Origin: CALBTQ01 sp036725605
GTDB taxonomy: Bacteria; Lernaellota; Lernaellaia; Lernaellales; Lernaellaceae
Direction of reading: 5' to 3'
Assembly (NCBI GenBank): GCA_036725605.1
Contig: DAIMDW010000022.1
Location: forward strand, 49,741-113,740
DNA: 64,000 nt
Position 1 is the stretch's first letter, and each line of letters begins with the position of its first letter. A program made the position numbers and the translations under genes. Under the pieces are notes generated by a model. That model saw nothing but the letters and a program-made list of their open reading frames with translations. It was not told where the DNA came from and did no database searches. Shown in pieces: positions 62,101-64,000 of this stretch.

Positions 62101-62749
62101 GTTCGGCCTTTTTCGCCTGCCGCTGCAGACTGTTGACCGTCCGGGTGATTTCGTACACGAGGTCGTTGACGCGGTTGAGATTGATGCGCGTGGCTTCGAT
62201 CTTGCGCTCGGCTTCCTCGCGCTTGACCCGGTATTTGCTGATGCCCGCGGCTTCCTCGATCAGCGTACGCCGCTCCAGCGGTTTGGCGCCGATGATCTTG
62301 TTGATCTGCCCCTGTTCGATGATCGAATACGAGCGTGAACCGATGCCGGTGTCCAGGAAGAGGTCAATGATATCCTTCAGGCGGCACGGCCGGCGGTTGA
62401 TCAGGTATTCGCTTTCGCCCGAGCGATACAATCGCCGGGTGACCTGAATTTCCGACATCCCCTCGTAGCCGACCGGGCAGCGGCCGTCCTCGCAATCGAA
62501 AATGATGGAAACCTGAGCCATTCCCATCGGTTTGCGGGTTTCCGTGCCGTTGAAGATAACATCCTGCATTTCCGAGCCACGCAGGCTTTTCGCACTCATT
62601 TCCCCCATGACCCAGCGCACCGCATCCACGACGTTGCTTTTGCCGCAACCGTTCGGGCCGACCACGGCGCAGATGCCCTCGTTCAGGGCGATCCGCGTCT
62701 TGTCGACGAACGATTTAAAGCCAACAAGTTCAACTTCTTTGATGCGCAT
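59159..62749 (-). CDS. smc: Chromosome segregation protein SMC
   Basis: A 1196-aa condensin subunit. The N-terminal ATPase lobe has VELVGFKSFVDKT and Walker A VGPNGCGKSNV; two long coiled coils flank the hinge (about 500-680, with AILGERLQAVLVTDQDAGA); and the C-terminal lobe carries the signature LLSGGEKALSSL and Walker B FCLLDEVDAPLDD. It organises and segregates the chromosome together with ScpA/ScpB, not found here. ATG 62749 (MRIKEVELVGFKSF) is preferred over an ATG 18 nt upstream because AGGGGGA lies seven bases before it. Confidence 0.96.
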   Translation of the reverse strand: MRIKEVELVGFKSFVDKTRIALNEGICAVVGPNGCGKSNVVDAVRWVMGEMSAKSLRGSEMQDVIFNGTETRKPMGMAQVSIIFDCEDGRCPVGYEGMSEIQVTRRLYRSGESEYLINRRPCRLKDIIDLFLDTGIGSRSYSIIEQGQINKIIGAKPLERRTLIEEAAGISKYRVKREEAERKIEATRINLNRVNDLVYEITRTVNSLQRQAKKAERYNELKAELRELDLELAARQQIFLASEKARINASLARLQDSHRETHNKIESEETRLAALRLAALEQEKAIIAASEAVSELREIVRKDETGRDLLQRDIEHLQVQIAQWTEEIENARDRIAGHDQEIATSSQKIETLDQQVGLADRNLAACREILNDSLARRRELDGSSEAARNELLRLAGRHAALQRAVQDHREQQETHQRRVTVNRERRDALAAECDKLTAHLQAQRDKLAELQELRAVQENELTEKRNRLARMREETENKRKEYEQLKRQYDEKRVRLESLEEMRRNMEGYQEGVQRIIQAANSADDGLNGTSKAILGVLADKLDVPEKYETALEAILGERLQAVLVTDQDAGATAADFLKEKHAGRGSFVPLQPRMVSMAHYPAETVGQTLGPLATHIQVEPQYQPVTDVLLQDVLVVEDLPTAVRLHKANGYTGAFVTLDGEVVDRAGIITGGQVDSVTTGILQKKRQIAKLQQEVEQLEKAFNEAQDGYHSRMGMIGRLDETIRSGQENLDANRLAIAELSGDMRRDNAELDRVNAEAAQLEETFARLSEQGEQLIARHEREVAELAELEGALAAARTAADDTNAAQSAITVEIDAQQKAMHEAALTVNNLQQELRTTADRREAAYRLREEAAGTVSRRSEQVERAHEQQETNREQINEITERLTGLMQRLEEAERHSVQVREGADEKTGVVDETEKGIKMLRRDLDGYDHEIKSCELELVSLNMKTEHLAEKLDERYQLTLADLGEPTDEAEMDTESLQDRQREISDRIGRMGEVNPNAINEYEEEQKRLDTYLTQKADLDQAIDELKKAIAKINKTSKERFLETFKLVDDKCGEIIPLLFGGGSAKLELTEPDKPLESGVDIVIRPPGKKLQNVNLLSGGEKALSSLGLIFSIFLIKPSPFCLLDEVDAPLDDVNVSRFNQLIEKMAEHSQVILITHNKSTMECVDTLYGVTMQEKGVSKMVSVRLVEEPPVH

Positions 62750-63090
62750 ATACAATCCCCCTACCATGTCGCCGCACGCGACAGGCGGTCAAAAACTAGC
62801 ATACATGCCGCGACCAAGTCAAAGAAAAAACGCAACTGGTTGGATATAGACAATGTTTCGCCTACCACATGTAGTACTTACGATAAATCAAACAGTTGGA
62901 GCTCGCCAGCCGAATTTTTCGATGGTTTTGCGGAAAAGCACGGATTTGAGGCGGCAAAGTAGTGACTATTTCGACACTTTATCGACCGTTAGCGAAACAA
63001 GCCTACGTTGGCTGTTAAAAAAATAACGAAGCGATTATGAAGCAACTCAAGTCAGGGACGATTCTTGACTTCAAAATTGGGATACTCGGG
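62750..63090. other. Intergenic region upstream of smc with degenerate repeat copy
   Basis: No gene. It should contain the smc promoter. From about 62985 the text TCGACCGTTAGCGAAACAAG and, at 63046-63072, CAAGTCAGGGACGATTCTTGACTT are degraded relatives of the tandem unit seen at 63646-64000. Confidence 0.5.
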
Positions 63091-63321
63091 GCCCCGCAGG
63101 GACGGAAGGTCAGTAGCGAAGGGCGGCAGCCCTGGAAATCGCGACCCGTCCGGACCGTCCAACCCCTGACAAGGGGTGAAGGAATCCGCGTCAAAAGACG
63201 ATGTGATTTTTCAGATTGGAAAACATCTGAGTCATCACCTGCACCCCTCCGGGGTTTGCTTGAATTTGCTCCATCTGATACCAGGGCTTCGCCCTTCGCT
63301 ATTGACCTGCGCCCTACGGGC
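63091..63321. repeat. Large imperfect inverted repeat (MITE- or BIME-like)
   Basis: The arm GGTCAGTAGCGAAGGGCGGC continuing to CCCTGG (63108-63135) is complementary to CCAGGGCTTCGCCCTTCGCT continuing to ATTGACC (63281-63307) with few mismatches; pairing extends weakly outward (CCCCGCAGGG with CCCTACGGG). Inside lies a second hairpin, GTGAT...CAGAT / ATCTG...ATCAC (about 63200-63236), plus ACCCCTCCGGGGT. An open frame crossing it has no protein-like features. No transposase is present. Confidence 0.7.
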
Positions 63322-63443
63322 TTGAAGATCCGGCGCGGAAATCCATTTCAACGTTGTTCGACTTCGCCCGTTTTTTTTCTCGGATTACCCTGCGCCCTAC
63401 GGGCTTGAAGATCCGGCGCGGAAATCCATTTCAACGTTGTTCG
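63306..63443 (+). repeat. 83-bp tandem repeat running into the scaffold gap
   Basis: A 55-base block starting CCTGCGCCCTACGGGCTTGA occurs identically at 63306-63360 and 63389-63443. The 28 bases between (ACTTCGCCCGTTTTTTTTCT...) reappear in altered form just after the N run at 63544 (ACTTCCCCCGGTTTTCTTCT), so at least one further unit, probably more, is hidden in the gap. Confidence 0.85.
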
Positions 63444-63543
63444 NNNNNNNNNNNNNNNNNNNNNNNNNNNNNNNNNNNNNNNNNNNNNNNNNNNNNNNNN
63501 NNNNNNNNNNNNNNNNNNNNNNNNNNNNNNNNNNNNNNNNNNN
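63444..63543. other. Assembly gap (100 N)
   Basis: Exactly 100 N, the conventional placeholder for a gap of unknown size. It lies inside the 83-bp tandem repeat, which explains the assembly failure. Confidence 0.98.
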
Positions 63544-63645
63544 ACTTCCCCCGGTTTTCTTCTCGGGACGCCCTTAATCGAAATCGCCCTCCGTAATTTT
63601 AAGCTTTTGCATTATGTGAAAAAGGACGGTGTTGAAGTCGGGAAC

Positions 63646-64000
63646 GGAGACGAAAACCGCGCTTTTCGTCGACCGTCAGCAAATCAAGTCAGGGACGACT
63701 TGATTTGTTACCGAGGACAAGCAGTCAGCACCATGCCAATGAGGGTGTGCACGCCGCGCCCCATGGATGGGGCGGCATTTTCGTCGTCAATCCACGACGG
63801 CGAAAATGAAGGGAGACGAAAACCGCGCTTTTTGTCGACCGTTGGCAAACCAAGTCAGAGACGACTTGATTTGCTACCGAGTGACGTGGTCCACGCCGCG
63901 CCCCATGGATGGGGCGCCATTTTCGACGTCGATCCGCGACGGCGAAAATGAAGGGAGACGAAAACCGCGCTTTTCGTCGACCGTCAGCAAATCAAGTCAG
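63646..64000. repeat. Tandem multi-hairpin repeat array reaching the window edge
   Basis: Units beginning GGAGACGAAAACCGCGCTTT start at 63646, 63812 and 63954 (spacings 166 and 142) and the last is cut by the window end. Each unit contains successive inverted repeats: CGAAAA/TTTTCG; AAATCAAGTC/GACTTGATTT (63681-63690 with 63697-63706, perfect in copy 1); CCCCAT/ATGGGG; and CATTTTCGTCGT/ACGACGGCGAAAATG. The second unit keeps pairing with compensating or wobble changes. No open frame of note. Function unknown. Confidence 0.75.

Noticed and set aside
63037..63408. A 123-codon open frame near the right end
   Set aside because: It runs through the large inverted repeat and into the 83-bp repeat; its residues have no protein-like pattern.
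63306..63443. CRISPR array
   Set aside because: Only two copies of a 55-base repeat, longer than CRISPR repeats, with a low-complexity 28-base separator that recurs after the gap, and no cas gene nearby.
63646..64000. Integron attC cassette array
   Set aside because: Units lack the RYYYAAC / GTTRRRY core pairs, contain no cassette genes, and are nearly identical to each other.

Overview
The window is about 64 kb of GC-rich, densely coding chromosome from a Gram-negative (diderm) bacterium. It carries a complete Tol-Pal block, lipid A and LPS-core genes (lpxK, kdsA, waaF-type, two heptose kinases, gmhB) and many lipobox proteins. The gene style, with a c-di-GMP-I riboswitch, Asp-rich lipoproteins, Thr-type 'sulfatases' with N-terminal membrane domains and a CGC-type C-terminal tail, points to a deltaproteobacterium-like or Myxococcota-like lineage, probably an uncultured genome. 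A 100-N scaffold gap lies at 63444-63543. The taxonomic placement is inference; there is no rRNA gene.

Layout. (1) 149-8696, minus strand: one tightly overlapping run of LPS/glycan genes (heptosyltransferase, GT4, O-antigen-ligase-like, HldE-type kinase, DUF4416) leading into yicC, gmk and a bifunctional Rel/SpoT. (2) 8915-10025, plus: a canonical c-di-GMP-I (GEMM) riboswitch ahead of an unknown lipoprotein. (3) 10095-17946, minus: LPS inner-core and Kdo supply (waaF, waaE-like GT2, transaldolase, kdsA, Trm112-like, epimerase, hldE C-domain, hldE N-domain, gmhB, lpxK) and a zinc-ribbon protein with a heptanucleotide repeat. (4) 18064-29001, minus: the most interesting locus, an exopolysaccharide synthase/export operon. 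It encodes a 61-aa membrane protein, a membrane protein with a degenerate GGDEF domain but an intact I-site, a DUF2334 deacetylase-like protein, a processive GT2 synthase, a GH8-like hydrolase and a 1766-aa TPR plus beta-barrel outer-membrane exporter. A UDP-GlcNAc 2-epimerase gene (29304-30422) diverges from it. The set resembles a diderm version of the Listeria Pss (poly-ManNAc) system and is not Pel, Pga or Bcs.

(5) 30424-36112, minus: three tandem membrane-anchored sulfatase-superfamily proteins with Thr rather than Cys/Ser at the nucleophile position. (6) 36228-43220, plus: secreted or lipoprotein genes (an FGE-like fusion, a PHP-domain protein, an SGNH hydrolase and a YCF48/PKD protein), two of them with Asp-rich tracts. 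(7) 43330-45845, minus: tRNA-Arg(ACG), nth and polX. (8) 45989-52489: an ABC-2 exporter and three lipoproteins or secreted proteins, two of them Asp-rich. (9) 52705-59087, plus: tolQ-tolR-tolA-tolB-pal-cpoB and two further envelope lipoproteins, three of these sharing a Cys-containing DUF4398-like module. (10) 59159-62749, minus: smc. (11) 62750-64000: no gene, but a large inverted repeat, an 83-bp tandem repeat interrupted by the scaffold gap, and a second tandem array in which each unit folds into several hairpins.

Functionally the window is almost entirely about the cell envelope: lipid A/core assembly, polysaccharide synthesis and export, surface lipoproteins and outer-membrane constriction. 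c-di-GMP appears twice as an input, once as a riboswitch and once as a degenerate-GGDEF receptor. Coordinates given for CDSs are my chosen starts, decided mainly by Shine-Dalgarno spacing and overlap with the upstream gene.
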